Shown here piece after piece: positions 46,991 through 55,601 of a DNA stretch of 64,000 nt. The notes under the pieces are model-generated. The model worked only from the letters and a program-made list of their open reading frames with translations. It ran no database searches and was not told where the DNA came from. Source of the stretch: JAWMQL01 sp033283165 (GTDB lineage: Bacteria > Pseudomonadota > Gammaproteobacteria > Pseudomonadales > Halieaceae); the NCBI GenBank assembly GCA_033283165.1, contig JAWMQL010000002.1, positions 62,001-126,000 on the forward strand. Reading direction: 5' to 3'. A program made the position numbers and the translations under genes. The number at the start of each line of letters is the position of its first letter. Within the stretch, counting starts at the first letter, position 1.

Positions 46991-48424
46991 ATGCACAGGA
47001 TTCTCGTCGTGGAAGACGAATCAGTTATTCGCAACGCCCTGCGCCGTCTCCTGGAACGCAACGAATACCAGGTGAGTGAGGCGGCCTCGGTGCAGGAAGC
47101 AGAAAGCCAGCACCGATTGACGGATTTCGACCTGATCATCAGCGATCTGCGCCTGCCCGGCGCCCCGGGTACCGACCTGATCAGCAAGGCCGGTGACGTC
47201 CCGGTCCTGATCATGACCAGCTACGCCAGCCTGCGTTCAGCCGTGGATTCCATGCGCATGGGCGCCGTGGACTATATCGCCAAGCCGTTCGACCACGGTG
47301 ACATGGTCAACGCGGTACAGCGAATCATTACCGACCACCCGACGCAACGTGCCCTGAACGAACTGGAAGCCGGGCGGGAGAAAAGCGGCGGCGGGGGCGG
47401 AACCGGGATCATCGGCAATTGCCCTGCCATGCAGCGGCTGTTCGATCACATCGAGAAGGTGGCACCCACCGACTCCACCGTGCTGGTGCTGGGTGAAACC
47501 GGCACCGGCAAGGAACTGGTGGCGCGTAACGTTCACCGGCACAGCCTGCGCTCGGGCAACACACTGATTTCCGTCAACTGCGCGGCAATCCCGGAGACCC
47601 TGATCGAATCCGAATTGTTCGGCTACGAAAAAGGCGCTTTCACCGGCGCCAACACCAGTCGCATGGGCCTGATTGAAGCGGCCGACGGCGGCACCCTGTT
47701 CCTGGACGAAATCGGCGAATTGCCCATGGAGGCGCAGGCGCGCCTGTTGCGCTTCATACAGGAGGGCGAAATTCGCCGGATCGGCTCCGTGAATTCACGC
47801 AAGGTCGACGTCCGACTGATTTGCGCCACCCACCGCAATCTGCAGCAGTTGTCCGCGGAGGGACTGTTCCGCCAGGATCTGTACTACCGCATCAATGTGT
47901 TGCGCCTGGAACTGCCGCCGCTGCGTGAGCGCGGCAAGGACATCCTGCAGTTGGCCGAGGACATGGTCAGGGACCAGGCCAGAAAGCTGGGCCGGGACGG
48001 CATGAGCCTGACACCGCGCGCCATCCAGGCGATCACAACCTACCAGTGGCCGGGCAATGTGCGGGAACTCGAGCACGCTATCGAGCGCGCGGTAGTCCTG
48101 TCGGACAAGGACGAAATCGATAACGAGGCGCTGGGCATCGACCTGGAACTGGTCAATGTCAACCGGATTCGCGGCCAGGGCATCCGCAAGAGCGGCGAAG
48201 AGTCCCGTAGCGTCTCTACCAGCAGCGATCCCGCTGAAGATCTGTCACTGGAGGATTACTTCCAGCGATTTGTACTGGAACACCAGGATTCCATGAGCGA
48301 AACCGAACTGGCCCAGAAACTGGGAGTCAGCCGCAAGTGCCTGTGGGAGCGACGCCAGCGGTTCGGCATCCCGCGCAAGAAAAGCGGCGGGCGCCGTAAA
48401 CAGGCCGCAGGCGGCGCAAATTGA
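46991..48424 (+). CDS. cbrB: CbrB: NtrC-family sigma-54-dependent response regulator
   Basis: 477 residues. Receiver domain with D9/D52/K98 in VVEDE, IISDLRLPG and YIAKPF. AAA+ domain with Walker A GETGTGKE (168-175) and the sigma-54 contact loop GAFTGA (215-220), then DEIGELPMEAQARLLRF. C-terminal Fis-type HTH (MSETELAQKLGVSRKCLWERRQRFGIPRKK). Together with CbrA it should activate sigma-54 promoters such as that at 48549 behind it. Confidence 0.96.
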   Translation: MHRILVVEDESVIRNALRRLLERNEYQVSEAASVQEAESQHRLTDFDLIISDLRLPGAPGTDLISKAGDVPVLIMTSYASLRSAVDSMRMGAVDYIAKPFDHGDMVNAVQRIITDHPTQRALNELEAGREKSGGGGGTGIIGNCPAMQRLFDHIEKVAPTDSTVLVLGETGTGKELVARNVHRHSLRSGNTLISVNCAAIPETLIESELFGYEKGAFTGANTSRMGLIEAADGGTLFLDEIGELPMEAQARLLRFIQEGEIRRIGSVNSRKVDVRLICATHRNLQQLSAEGLFRQDLYYRINVLRLELPPLRERGKDILQLAEDMVRDQARKLGRDGMSLTPRAIQAITTYQWPGNVRELEHAIERAVVLSDKDEIDNEALGIDLELVNVNRIRGQGIRKSGEESRSVSTSSDPAEDLSLEDYFQRFVLEHQDSMSETELAQKLGVSRKCLWERRQRFGIPRKKSGGRRKQAAGGAN

Positions 48425-48440
48425 GCGTTACCAGTCGTCC

Positions 48441-48497
48441 GTTACGTTACCAGGCGTGGAGTAAAAAGGTAACAAACGACCGGTTGTAGTGATTACT
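48441..48497 (+). promoter_or_regulatory. Putative CbrB enhancer sites before the sRNA
   Basis: GTTAC repeats at 48441 and 48446 face GGTAAC at 48468-48473 (GTTACC-N16-GGTAAC). AGTGATTACT follows at 48488-48497, nearly the palindrome found before cbrB. The distance of about 50-100 bases to the -24/-12 element fits an upstream activator site. Pseudomonas CbrB is reported to use a TGTTAC/GTAACA-type repeat; spacing here differs. Confidence 0.5.
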
Positions 48498-48548
48498 CAC
48501 AAAGCGCTTAGAACATTAAAGTCTTGATATTTAAGGTTTATTTAAGGA

Positions 48549-48566
48549 TTGGCACGCGGAGTGCTT
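48549..48566 (+). promoter_or_regulatory. Sigma-54 (-24/-12) promoter
   Basis: TTGGCACGCGGAGTGCTT contains GG (48551-52) and GC (48563-64) separated by exactly ten bases, matching TGGCAC-N5-TTGC apart from one base. It lies 125 bases after cbrB, oriented toward pcnB. Expected transcript start is near 48576. Confidence 0.8.
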
Positions 48567-48575
48567 TTAACGGGC

Positions 48576-48880
48576 AGCAGCAAAAATAAAAATAATGTCT
48601 GCGGCAATAAAAATAATACTACTCACTATGGACCTGGATGGGGAAGTTTACTTCCCCTCGATTTCCAGTTGTTACTGATTTTATCCCGCCATGCGGGTTG
48701 GCTATTTGCGGTCCGTTCGCTGGCGCCCTGTTTGCGCGCGACGGAGGCCACAAAAAAATGGGCATTTCACCGCAATTGTGCTTTGATACATGGCCATAAA
48801 AATAACAGCTACAGTGAAATAACAATAACACCGGAAGTGTGACCTGGATGGGGAAAACCTGGTTTTCCCCATCCCCATTC
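48576..48880 (+). ncRNA. CrcZ-type Hfq/Crc-sequestering small RNA (candidate)
   Basis: About 300 bases without a supported gene, between cbrB and pcnB and behind a sigma-54 promoter. This is the position of crcZ in Pseudomonas. A-rich AANAANAA motifs occur at about 48582-48596, 48606-48617, 48796-48805 and 48818-48830, two near each end. In Pseudomonas such motifs titrate Hfq/Crc and relieve catabolite repression. Hairpins GGGGAAG/CTTCCCC (48640-48657) and a 14-pair stem (48846-48874) follow the two motif groups. No U-run marks the end, so the 3' border is a guess. Confidence 0.72.
48846..48874 (+). terminator. Strong hairpin at presumed 3' end of the sRNA
   Basis: GGATGGGGAAAACC and GGTTTTCCCCATCC are perfect inverted copies with one base between them. 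C-rich sequence follows rather than a U-run, so it could be a processing or stabilising hairpin and not an intrinsic terminator. Confidence 0.5.
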
Positions 48881-48958
48881 CCCGCCCCCAATCTCTGCTT
48901 GCCAGGCCAGCTGTGGTAGACTCCGCGCTCATTCCTCTGTACAGGACGACGGTACTCC

Positions 48959-50251
48959 TTGAAGGTAATTCCCCGGGACCAGCACAATATATCCCGCAAG
49001 AACATCAGCGACAGCGCACTGAAAGTGATGTCGCGCCTGCGCAGTCAGGGCTATCAGGCCTACCTGGTGGGCGGCGCGGTGCGGGACCTCCTGCTCGGCG
49101 GCCATCCCAAGGATTTTGATATCGCCACCGACGCCACCCCGGAGGATGTCCACGCCCTGTTTCGCAACTCCCGCATCATCGGCCGGCGCTTCCGCATCGT
49201 GCATGTGCGCTTCGGGCGCGAAATCATCGAGGTCACCACTTTCCGCGGGCACCACGAGAACGGCGACGATGGGGCCGGCGCGAACAGCGGCAACCAGTCA
49301 CGCCAGTCGTCCAAGGGCCTGTTGCTGCGCGACAATGTCTTTGGCACGCTGGAGGAGGACGCCGTGCGTCGCGACCTCACGGTCAATGCCCTGTACTACG
49401 ACGCCAGCAGCTTTGAAGTATTTGATCACGTCCAAGGTCTCGAAGACCTGGCGCGACGCAGCATTCGCGTCATAGGAGACCCGCTGCAGCGGTACCGCGA
49501 GGACCCGGTACGGATGCTGCGGGTGATGCGGTTCGCGGCCAAGCTAAACTTCAGCATCGACGCGCAAACCGCCGGGGCGATACCGGAGTGCGCCTCATTG
49601 CTGGCGGAGATACCCGCCGCGCGCCTGTTCGACGAGTTCATGAAACTCTTCCTGGCCGGGCATGCTGCCCGCACGCTGGAAAATCTGCTGCACTACGAAC
49701 TGCTGCGCTACCTGTTCCCGGAAACGGCGGAACTGGTCCGGCGCCAACCCGAGTCCCTGGCCCTGGTGCGAGCAGCGATGGCGAACACTGACCGCCGCAT
49801 CGCAGACGATAAACCGGTGACCCCTGCCTTCATCCTGGCTGCCCTGCTCTGGCCGGTGGTGGCACAGAGTGCCGCCGGTATGCGCGAGCGAGGCGAACAG
49901 GCCCTGGCCGCCATCCACAGCGCCGGCCAGTTGACCATTGCCGACGCGGTACAGCACGTGAGCATTCCCAAGCGTTTCAGCCAGCCCATGCGCGAGATCT
50001 GGGAATTCCAGCTGCGCCTGGAGCGGCGCCATGGCCGCAAGGCGGCCGAACTGGTAGAGCACCGGCGCTTTCGCGCCGCCTACGACTTCCTGCTGCTGCG
50101 GGAACAGGCCGGGGAAGACACCGGCGGACTGGGGGCCTGGTGGACCGAGTTCCAGCAACTGGACATGGACGCGCGATTGCAGCAGGTGGGCTCACGGGGA
50201 GCCGGCGGCCAGCGCCGACCGCGCACCCGCCGCAACCCCTCCGTTACATGA
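48959..50251 (+). CDS. pcnB: Poly(A) polymerase I
   Basis: 430 residues from a TTG at 48959; no ATG fits upstream of the conserved region, and rare start codons are known for pcnB. The nucleotidyltransferase head is YLVGGAVRDLLLGGHPKDFDIATDATPEDV with the catalytic Asp pair. RRFRIVHVRFGREIIEVTTFRG, EEDAVRRDLTVNALYYD and VIGDPLQRYREDPVRMLRVMRFAAKL follow. A basic tail RRPRTRRNP is usual. It adds 3' poly(A) tails that promote RNA decay. The folK start overlaps its stop. Confidence 0.96.
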   Translation: MKVIPRDQHNISRKNISDSALKVMSRLRSQGYQAYLVGGAVRDLLLGGHPKDFDIATDATPEDVHALFRNSRIIGRRFRIVHVRFGREIIEVTTFRGHHENGDDGAGANSGNQSRQSSKGLLLRDNVFGTLEEDAVRRDLTVNALYYDASSFEVFDHVQGLEDLARRSIRVIGDPLQRYREDPVRMLRVMRFAAKLNFSIDAQTAGAIPECASLLAEIPAARLFDEFMKLFLAGHAARTLENLLHYELLRYLFPETAELVRRQPESLALVRAAMANTDRRIADDKPVTPAFILAALLWPVVAQSAAGMRERGEQALAAIHSAGQLTIADAVQHVSIPKRFSQPMREIWEFQLRLERRHGRKAAELVEHRRFRAAYDFLLLREQAGEDTGGLGAWWTEFQQLDMDARLQQVGSRGAGGQRRPRTRRNPSVT

Positions 50252-50778
50252 GCTCAGCCTACATCGCCCTGGGCAGCAACCTGGCACAACCGGCACAGCA
50301 ACTGCGGCGGGCAGCTGCGGCAATAGCGGAACTACCGGGTTGCCGGATACAGGCCATATCTCCCGTATTTCGCAGTGCGGCGGTCGGTCCGGGGCAACAG
50401 CCGGACTATCTCAATGCCGTGCTCGCCCTGGCTACTGAACTGGCGCCGCTGGACCTGCTGGAGGCCCTGCAGGGCATCGAGCGGGCCCAGGGACGGGAAC
50501 GCCTGGAGCGCTGGGGCCCACGCACCCTGGACCTGGATATCCTGCTGTATGACCAGCTGCAGCAAGCTACCGAGCGCCTGACCCTGCCCCACCCGCGACT
50601 CGGCGAACGCAATTTCGTGCTGTACCCCTTACTGGCCATCGCCGGGCCCAATTTGGTGCTGCCGGACGGCACAGAACTTGGTACATTAGTGGCCCGGTGT
50701 CCCCGGGGAACAATGACGGAAACCGACCTCAGCCTGGCGGGCCAGGGGGTCGGGCAGACAGGGAGAGCCAGTCCTTGA
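50248..50778 (+). CDS. folK: 2-amino-4-hydroxy-6-hydroxymethyldihydropteridine diphosphokinase
   Basis: 176 residues, ATG overlapping the pcnB stop. AYIALGSNLAQPAQQLRRA is the N-terminal family motif, NAVLALATELAPLDLLEALQGIE the centre and RWGPRTLDLDILLYD the metal-binding PROSITE block, followed by LPHPRLGERNFVLYPLLAIAG. It transfers pyrophosphate from ATP in folate synthesis. The deoxynucleoside kinase gene overlaps its stop. Confidence 0.96.
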   Translation: MSSAYIALGSNLAQPAQQLRRAAAAIAELPGCRIQAISPVFRSAAVGPGQQPDYLNAVLALATELAPLDLLEALQGIERAQGRERLERWGPRTLDLDILLYDQLQQATERLTLPHPRLGERNFVLYPLLAIAGPNLVLPDGTELGTLVARCPRGTMTETDLSLAGQGVGQTGRASP

Positions 50779-51458
50779 ATCGGGAAGCCGAGGCAATCAA
50801 CATCGATCTCAGGGGCCGCAAGCCACCCCCCTTTATCGCCGTCGAGGGACCCATCGGAGTCGGCAAGACCACGCTTGCCATGCGCCTGGCCGCCAGCTTC
50901 AACTACCAGACCCTGCTCGAGGAAGCGGAGGAGAATCCCTTCCTGGAGAAGTTCTACCGCAACGGCAAGCAGGTAGCCCTGGCGACCCAGTTATTTTTCC
51001 TGTTCCAGCGCGCCCAGAAAATCCAGGACCTGCGCCAGGCGGACATCTTCGAACCGGTGCGGGTGGCGGATTTCCTGATCGAGAAGGACCCCCTGTTCGC
51101 CAGGCTCAACCTCGATAGCGATGAGTTCCAGTTGTACGAGAAGGTCTATCAGCGGCTGACCATCGACGCACCGCGTCCCGACCTGGTGATCTACCTGCAG
51201 GCGTCCACCGATGTGCTGCTGTCGCGAATCGACAGCCGCGGCATTCCCTTCGAGCAGGCCATTTCCCGCGACTACCTGGAGCGCCTGAACGAAGTGTACA
51301 GCGAGTTTTTTCTATATTACGATGGCGCTCCCCTGTTGATTGTCAACGCCAGCGAAATCGACCTGGCCAACAGCGACAGCGATTACCATCACCTGGTGGA
51401 TTACATGCTCGACATCCGCAGCGGCCGCCATTACTTCAACCCCACTTTCTTTGGATAG
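50775..51458 (+). CDS. Deoxynucleoside kinase family protein
   Basis: 227 residues from the TTG at 50775, which overlaps the folK stop and follows GGGAGAG at seven bases. Walker A GPIGVGKTT is at 25-33; the DRF-like segment is EPVRVADFLIEKDPLFARLNL, and PDLVIYLQASTDVLLSRIDSRGIPFEQAI resembles the lid. It is a member of the dCK/dGK-type family seen between folK and panB in pseudomonads. The exact nucleoside is unknown. Confidence 0.9.
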   Translation: MNREAEAINIDLRGRKPPPFIAVEGPIGVGKTTLAMRLAASFNYQTLLEEAEENPFLEKFYRNGKQVALATQLFFLFQRAQKIQDLRQADIFEPVRVADFLIEKDPLFARLNLDSDEFQLYEKVYQRLTIDAPRPDLVIYLQASTDVLLSRIDSRGIPFEQAISRDYLERLNEVYSEFFLYYDGAPLLIVNASEIDLANSDSDYHHLVDYMLDIRSGRHYFNPTFFG

Positions 51459-51466
51459 CTGACGAT

Positions 51467-52258
51467 ATGGGCAAGATCACCATCAGCACCCTGGACAAGA
51501 TGAAAGCCAAGGGAGAGAAGTTCGTATGCATCACCGCCTATGACGCCACGTTTGCCCGCATGATCAGCGAGGCGGGCGCAGAGACCATTCTGGTAGGTGA
51601 CTCACTGGGCATGGTGCTGCAGGGGCACGACAGCACCATTCCGGTCACCATCGAACACATGGCCTACCACACCGAATGCGTGGTCCGCGGCAGACCGAAA
51701 TCTCTGGTAATCGCCGACATGCCGTTCATGAGCTACAACACCGCGGAAGACGCCATGGTCAACGCCACCGCCCTGATGCAGGCCGGAGCGCAAATGATCA
51801 AGGTCGAGGGCGGCACCTGGCTCAGCGACACAATCTCGATGCTGGTTGAACGCGGTATCCCGGTCTGCGCACACCTGGGTCTCACTCCGCAATCGGTGAA
51901 CGCCCTGGGTGGGTTCCGGGTCCAGGGGCGCACACCCAAGGAGGCCAAGTCGATCCTGGCCGATGCGGTGGAAATCCAGGACGCCGGCGCCAGCCTGTTG
52001 GTACTGGAGTGCATCCCCGCCCACCTGGCGGCGGATATCAGCAGCAAGCTGGATATCCCGGTCATCGGGATCGGCGCGGGCCCCGGCACCGATGCCCAGG
52101 TGCTGGTCATGCACGACCTGCTGGGACTGTCGGAGCACACCCCGCGCTTCGTGCAGAATTTCATGGAAGGTCAGGACACCATCCAGGCCGGTCTGCGGGC
52201 CTTCGTGGAGGCGGTGAAATCAGGCGCCTACCCGCGGGAGGAGCATACCTACGAGTAG
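51467..52258 (+). CDS. panB: 3-methyl-2-oxobutanoate hydroxymethyltransferase
   Basis: 263 residues. ITISTLDKMKAKGEKFVCITAYDATFARMISEAG, LVGDSLGMVLQGHDSTIPVT, VIADMPFMSY, AHLGLTPQSVNALGGF and VIGIGAGPGTDAQVLVMHDLLGL are the PanB blocks. It makes ketopantoate for pantothenate and coenzyme A. It starts eight bases after the kinase gene. panC follows after 268 bases, so they are not tightly coupled. Confidence 0.97.
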   Translation: MGKITISTLDKMKAKGEKFVCITAYDATFARMISEAGAETILVGDSLGMVLQGHDSTIPVTIEHMAYHTECVVRGRPKSLVIADMPFMSYNTAEDAMVNATALMQAGAQMIKVEGGTWLSDTISMLVERGIPVCAHLGLTPQSVNALGGFRVQGRTPKEAKSILADAVEIQDAGASLLVLECIPAHLAADISSKLDIPVIGIGAGPGTDAQVLVMHDLLGLSEHTPRFVQNFMEGQDTIQAGLRAFVEAVKSGAYPREEHTYE

Positions 52259-52526
52259 GCCGGCGCAGCCCGATATGGCGGCTATATTTGTTTAAATTAT
52301 AAGCAAATGCTTACTTATAATATTTGAGAAGATATTTCCCAACCCCGACCCATTCTGCTTCCTTTGGTAACAATCCGGAGCAAATTTTTCCCTCCATCCC
52401 GTTGCCGATACCCCATCCATGGGTCATACTTGCCAGCCCGCGATATCCCCCACCAGGGGGCCGGGCAAATACCATTGTCAGCAGCGGTTTAGCGTCAACC
52501 ATTCCACCGCAGGGAATCGGGTAGAT
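52259..52526. other. panB-panC intergenic region with AT-rich inverted repeat
   Basis: The first part is strongly AT-rich and carries TTATAAG-N10-CTTATAA (52297-52303 and 52314-52320). Later comes a CCCCC-acca-GGGGG-type hairpin near 52447-52461. In pseudomonads panB and panC are usually adjacent; here the spacer is long and unlike the rest in base composition. A promoter for panC is plausible. Confidence 0.5.
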
Positions 52527-53411
52527 ATGCGAACGTACAGCACCAATGCCAGCCTCCAGGCTGCGCTCAGGAAAGCCCGCAAGTCCGGCCACACTATCGC
52601 CTTTGTTCCCACCATGGGCAACCTCCACGAGGGCCACCTGGACCTGGTGCGCAAAGCCCGCTCACGCTGCGACGTGGTGGTAGTCAGCATTTTCGTCAAC
52701 CCCCTGCAGTTCGGCCCCGGAGAAGACCTCGACGCCTATCCCCGCACCCTGGCTGCTGACAAGGAAAAACTGTTTGCCGAGGGAGTGAACATGCTGTTCG
52801 CACCGGCGGTAGACGAAATCTACCCCGAGGGCATGGCCCGGCAAACCCAGGTAGTGGTACCGGACCTGTCCGAGACCCTTTGCGGCAGCAGCCGTCCCGG
52901 CCATTTCAACGGTGTGACCACGGTCGTGACAAAGCTGTTCAATATCGTGCAGCCCGACGTGGCGGTGTTTGGTGAAAAAGACTTCCAGCAGTTGTCCATC
53001 GTGCGCAAGATGGTCACCGATCTGTGTATGCCCATCGAGATCGTCGGGGTTCGCACCGTGCGGGAAGAGGACGGCCTGGCGATGAGTTCGCGCAACGGCT
53101 ACCTGACCCCGGCGCAGCGGAGGCTGGCGCCACTGATCCACGAGACCCTGCTGAGCTGCCGCGAGGCCATCGCCTGCGGCTTCGACAATTTCCTGCAACT
53201 GGAATCACACGCCCGCATGAAGCTGCTGCAGGCGGGTTTCGAGCCCGATTACCTGGCCATTCGAGATGCCCGCACCCTGCGCGCGGTGACCGAGAATACC
53301 GAGGAAATCGCGATCCTGGCCGCGGCCAGGCTCGGCTCCACCCGCCTGATCGACAATGTGCGCCTCAGCCTCAATCCCATCTCCGACTGGGGCATGCTGG
53401 CAGACGGCTGA
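52527..53411 (+). CDS. panC: Pantothenate synthetase
   Basis: 294 residues from ATG 52527. FVPTMGNLHEGHLDLVRKA is the HIGH-type ATP site, IFVNPLQFGPGEDLDAYPRTL and VFGEKDFQQLSIVRKMVTDL the substrate blocks, and REEDGLAMSSRNGYL the KMSKS-type region. It joins pantoate and beta-alanine. A GGAAT sequence only weakly supports the ribosome site. The segment after about residue 195 is as expected for the family. Confidence 0.96.
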   Translation: MRTYSTNASLQAALRKARKSGHTIAFVPTMGNLHEGHLDLVRKARSRCDVVVVSIFVNPLQFGPGEDLDAYPRTLAADKEKLFAEGVNMLFAPAVDEIYPEGMARQTQVVVPDLSETLCGSSRPGHFNGVTTVVTKLFNIVQPDVAVFGEKDFQQLSIVRKMVTDLCMPIEIVGVRTVREEDGLAMSSRNGYLTPAQRRLAPLIHETLLSCREAIACGFDNFLQLESHARMKLLQAGFEPDYLAIRDARTLRAVTENTEEIAILAAARLGSTRLIDNVRLSLNPISDWGMLADG

Positions 53412-53441
53412 CAAACGGGGACCGTTCACTTCATTGCCGTA

Positions 53442-53495
53442 ATTCGGGGACAGTTCACTTTTTGCCTTCGGCAATAAAGTGAACTGTCCCCGAAT
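53442..53495. repeat. REP-like hairpin element between panC and acsA
   Basis: Arms ATTCGGGGACAGTTCACTTT and AAAGTGAACTGTCCCCGAAT are perfect inverted copies, continued by TTGCC/GGCAA with a one-base bulge and a TTCG loop. A partial third copy (GGGGACCGTTCACTT) precedes it at about 53417. Such GGGACAGTTCACTTT palindromes recur in many proteobacterial genomes and are thought to spread with Y1 transposases of the RAYT type. It could also end panC transcription. Confidence 0.7.
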
Positions 53496-53591
53496 GGGTG
53501 GCGCGACGGCCTTCGACTTTGGTCGGCTTGCAACGACATCCCGTGCGGCTATCATCCTGAGTTCCATCTGGAATAACACGGATCATTGATC

Positions 53592-55523
53592 ATGTCTGAA
53601 TTTCCCGTTCACCCGGTTCCCGCCAGCTTCGCCGACGCCCACATCAACGCCGACACCTACCAGGCCATGTACCGCCGCTCCATCGATGAGCCGGAAGATT
53701 TCTGGGCGGAGCAGGCGCAGCGCTTTCTTGACTGGGACCAGCCCTGGGACCGGGTGGTGGATTACGACTTCGTGGCGGGCCGGGCCGCCTGGTTCAGCGG
53801 CGGCAGGCTGAACGTCAGCTACAACTGTATCGATCGCCACCTGCCACAGCGCGCCGACCAGACCGCCCTGATCTGGGAGGGTGACGACCCTGCCGACAGC
53901 AAGCACATCAGCTACGCGGAGCTGAAGGAGCAGGTCTGCAAACTGGCCAACGCCCTGAAGGCCCGCGGCGTCAAAAAGGGCGATCGGGTGTGTATCTACA
54001 TGCCGATGATCCCCGAGGCCGCCTTCGCGATGCTGGCCTGTACCCGGATAGGCGCGATCCACTCCGTGGTGTTCGGCGGATTTTCGCCCGAGGCCCTGAA
54101 AGATCGCATCCTGGACTCCGACTGCCAGACGGTTATCACCGCTGACGAGGGGGTGCGCGGTGGGCGCAATATCCCCCTGAAGGCCAATACCGACCAGGCG
54201 CTGGATTCCTGCCCCAACGTTCATACCTGCCTGGTTGTCAGGCGGACCGGCGGCGACATCGCCTGGCAGGGAGATCGAGATATCTGGTACCACGAGGCCG
54301 TGGCGGCAGCCGACGGCGACTGCGCGCCGGAGTCGATGGACGCGGAGGATCCGCTGTTTATCCTGTACACCTCCGGTTCGACCGGCAAGCCCAAGGGGGT
54401 GCTGCACACCACCGGCGGCTACCTGCTGCAGGCAGCCATGACCTTCAAGTACGTGTTCGACTACCGGGAGGGCGAGGTCTACTGGTGCACCGCCGATGTG
54501 GGCTGGGTAACCGGCCATACCTATATCGTCTACGGGCCGCTGGCCAACGGCGCTATCAGCCTGATGTTCGAGGGCGTACCGACCTACCCGGATGCCGGCA
54601 GGTGCTGGGAGGTGGTGGACAAGCACCAGGTGAACACCTTCTACACCGCACCCACGGCCATTCGCGCCCTGCACGCGGTGGGTGACGAACCGGTCAAGCG
54701 CGCCTCGCGGGCCAGCCTGCGGCTGCTCGGCACCGTCGGCGAACCGATCAACCCGGAGGCCTGGGAGTGGTATTACCAGACGGTGGGCGACTCCCGCTGC
54801 CCCATCGTCGACACCTGGTGGCAGACCGAAACCGGCGCCCACATGATCACCCCACTGCCCGGCGCCACCCCGCTCAAGCCCGGCTCGGCCACCTTCCCCT
54901 TCTTCGGCGTGAACCTGGCCCTGCTGAATGAGGACGGTACAGAGATTGAGGGCGCCGGCGCCGGCTACCTGGTGGTGAAATCCTCCTGGCCCAGCCAGAT
55001 ACGCTCGGTCTACGGCGACCACCAGCGCATGGTGGATACCTACTTCAGTAACTACCCGGGCTATTACTTCACCGGCGACGGGGCCACCCGCGACGAGGAT
55101 GGCTATTACTGGATTACGGGCCGCGTGGACGACGTACTGAACGTGTCCGGCCACCGCATGGGCACCGCTGAGGTGGAGAGCGCCCTGGTACTGCACGACG
55201 ATATTGCCGAGGCGGCGGTCGTAGGGTTTCCCCACGATATCAAGGGCCAGGGCATTTACTGCTATGTCACGCCCATGCAGGGGGTTGAACCCTCGGACGA
55301 GTTGCGGAACGAACTGGTACAGCTCTGCGTCCGGGAAATCGGCCCGATCGCCAAGCCCGACGTGATCCAGTGGGCACCCGGGCTGCCCAAGACCCGCTCC
55401 GGCAAGATCATGCGCCGCATCCTGCGCAAGATCGCCGAAAACGAGCTGGACAGCCTGGGTGATACCTCCACCCTGGCGGACCCCTCCGTAGTGGACAACC
55501 TGGTGGCCAACCGACCCGGCTGA
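53592..55523 (+). CDS. acsA: Acetyl-CoA synthetase
   Basis: 643 residues from ATG 53592, the usual length. P-loop-like YTSGSTGKPKGVLHTTGG, WWQTETGAHMITPLPG, YYFTGDGATRDEDGYYWITGRVDDVLNVSGHRMGTAEVESALV and the C-terminal PKTRSGKIMRR, whose Lys is the acetylation site that controls Acs. It activates acetate with ATP and CoA in the cytoplasm. It is a known CbrAB/Crc-influenced activity in pseudomonads, but the local distance makes direct linkage only suggestive. Confidence 0.97.
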   Translation: MSEFPVHPVPASFADAHINADTYQAMYRRSIDEPEDFWAEQAQRFLDWDQPWDRVVDYDFVAGRAAWFSGGRLNVSYNCIDRHLPQRADQTALIWEGDDPADSKHISYAELKEQVCKLANALKARGVKKGDRVCIYMPMIPEAAFAMLACTRIGAIHSVVFGGFSPEALKDRILDSDCQTVITADEGVRGGRNIPLKANTDQALDSCPNVHTCLVVRRTGGDIAWQGDRDIWYHEAVAAADGDCAPESMDAEDPLFILYTSGSTGKPKGVLHTTGGYLLQAAMTFKYVFDYREGEVYWCTADVGWVTGHTYIVYGPLANGAISLMFEGVPTYPDAGRCWEVVDKHQVNTFYTAPTAIRALHAVGDEPVKRASRASLRLLGTVGEPINPEAWEWYYQTVGDSRCPIVDTWWQTETGAHMITPLPGATPLKPGSATFPFFGVNLALLNEDGTEIEGAGAGYLVVKSSWPSQIRSVYGDHQRMVDTYFSNYPGYYFTGDGATRDEDGYYWITGRVDDVLNVSGHRMGTAEVESALVLHDDIAEAAVVGFPHDIKGQGIYCYVTPMQGVEPSDELRNELVQLCVREIGPIAKPDVIQWAPGLPKTRSGKIMRRILRKIAENELDSLGDTSTLADPSVVDNLVANRPG

Positions 55524-55601
55524 ACCGCCGCGACCCAGCGGGAGGGACAAGCCAGGCGTAATCTGTTACAAGTGGCCACTGGATCACAGTAACAGGAGCT
55601 G

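Noticed and set aside
48549..48842. Plus-strand frame of 97 codons in the cbrB-pcnB gap
   Set aside because: It starts inside the sigma-54 promoter, has no ribosome site and reads Lys/Asn runs from the A-rich motifs; an sRNA explains the sequence better.
53583..55550. Long frame antisense to acsA
   Set aside because: AcsA is full length with all motifs; the antisense frame is a shadow.
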